In this document: piece by piece, positions 63,756 through 64,000 of the stretch
Numbering within the stretch: position 1 is the first letter of the stretch
Layout: every line of letters begins with the position of its first letter
Source of the DNA: Latrodectus hesperus
Lineage: Eukaryota; Arthropoda; Arachnida; Araneae; Theridiidae
Direction: 5' to 3'
Assembly: GCA_037975125.1 (NCBI GenBank)
Contig: CM075857.1
Location: forward strand, 24,052,207 to 24,116,206
Length of the DNA stretch: 64,000 bases
Made by a program: the position numbers and the translations under genes
The notes under the pieces: model-generated
Database searches by the model: none
What the model was told of the DNA's origin: nothing
Seen by the model: the letters and a program-made list of their open reading frames with translations, nothing else

Positions 63756-64000
63756 GTGATAACTTATGATGTTAATATGTGTTATAATGTGATGTTATGT
63801 GTTAATATAGCTTATAATGTGATAGCTTATGATGTTAATATGTGTTATAATGTGATGTTATGTGTTAATATAGCTTATAATGTGATAACTTATGATGTTA
63901 ATATGTGTTATAATGTGATGTTATGTGTTAATATAGCTTATAATGTGATAACTTATGATGTTAATATGTGTTATAATGCGATGTTATGTGTTAATATAGC
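63756..64000 (+). repeat. 63-bp tandem array, about 4 copies, runs off the window
   Basis: Units beginning GTGATAACTTATGATGTTAA at 63756, 63819, 63882 and 63945 are almost identical (63819 has GTGATAGC). Internal half-units (GTTATAATGTGATGTTATGT) suggest an older, shorter period. Confidence 0.96.

Overview
The window is non-coding-rich eukaryotic nuclear DNA, strongly AT-rich, with long (TA)n microsatellites, several satellite and minisatellite arrays, tRNA-headed SINEs, decayed non-LTR retrotransposon (LINE) fragments and palindrome-ended MITEs. There are no operons, ribosome binding sites or long real ORFs. The SINE bodies and the LINE C-terminal motifs resemble repeats I associate with araneomorph spider genomes, so a spider (or at least a chelicerate) is the most likely source. 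That assignment is inference from repeat style, not proof. Most long ORFs that can be drawn here are Ile-Tyr runs read through (TA)n and are not genes.

The one gene supported at exon level is on the minus strand in the right-hand part. Four exons, all in phase 0 with canonical AG/GT boundaries, encode the C-terminal 141 residues of an alpha-catulin (CTNNAL1 family, vinculin/alpha-catenin superfamily): 60711-60788, 57066-57188, 52326-52409 and the terminal exon 47538-47678 with its stop codon. The N-terminal exons must lie beyond the right edge. Its introns (about 3.5, 4.7 and 4.6 kb) hold most of the interesting repeats: a LINE split by a SINE, an antisense reverse-transcriptase fragment, a SINE with a 12-bp target-site duplication, two related MITEs (one with a perfect 8-bp duplication), several satellites and a pre-miRNA-like hairpin. 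The terminal exon and its 3' UTR form a sharp GC-rich island. A weaker candidate first coding exon on the plus strand (46514-46621) lies just downstream of the alpha-catulin 3' end, facing it.

Layout: 1-11.8 kb, three SINE families, a 240-bp TA tract and a GC-richer retroelement remnant with a 301-bp tandem duplication. 11.8-22 kb, mostly plain AT-rich DNA with a 52-bp satellite (16.2-17.4 kb). 22-28 kb, a palindrome-bearing ~146-bp tandem array, one arm of a 30-kb-spaced inverted dispersed repeat, perfect hairpins and a chimeric SINE. 28-32 kb, nothing recognisable. 32.4-33.5 kb, a SINE interrupted by a LINE tail whose coding end has expanded into nine 62-bp repeats. 33.8-46.4 kb, degenerate tandem repeats, a 730-bp TA tract and otherwise plain AT-rich DNA. 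46.4-61 kb, the alpha-catulin 3' half. 61-64 kb, upstream intronic or intergenic DNA with a perfect 26-bp inverted repeat and a 63-bp array running off the end.

I found no evidence for a new defence, biosynthetic or mobile system. The points that merit follow-up are the alpha-catulin exons, the mobilised chimeric SINE, the two-way nesting of SINEs and LINEs, the MITE pair, and the hairpins.
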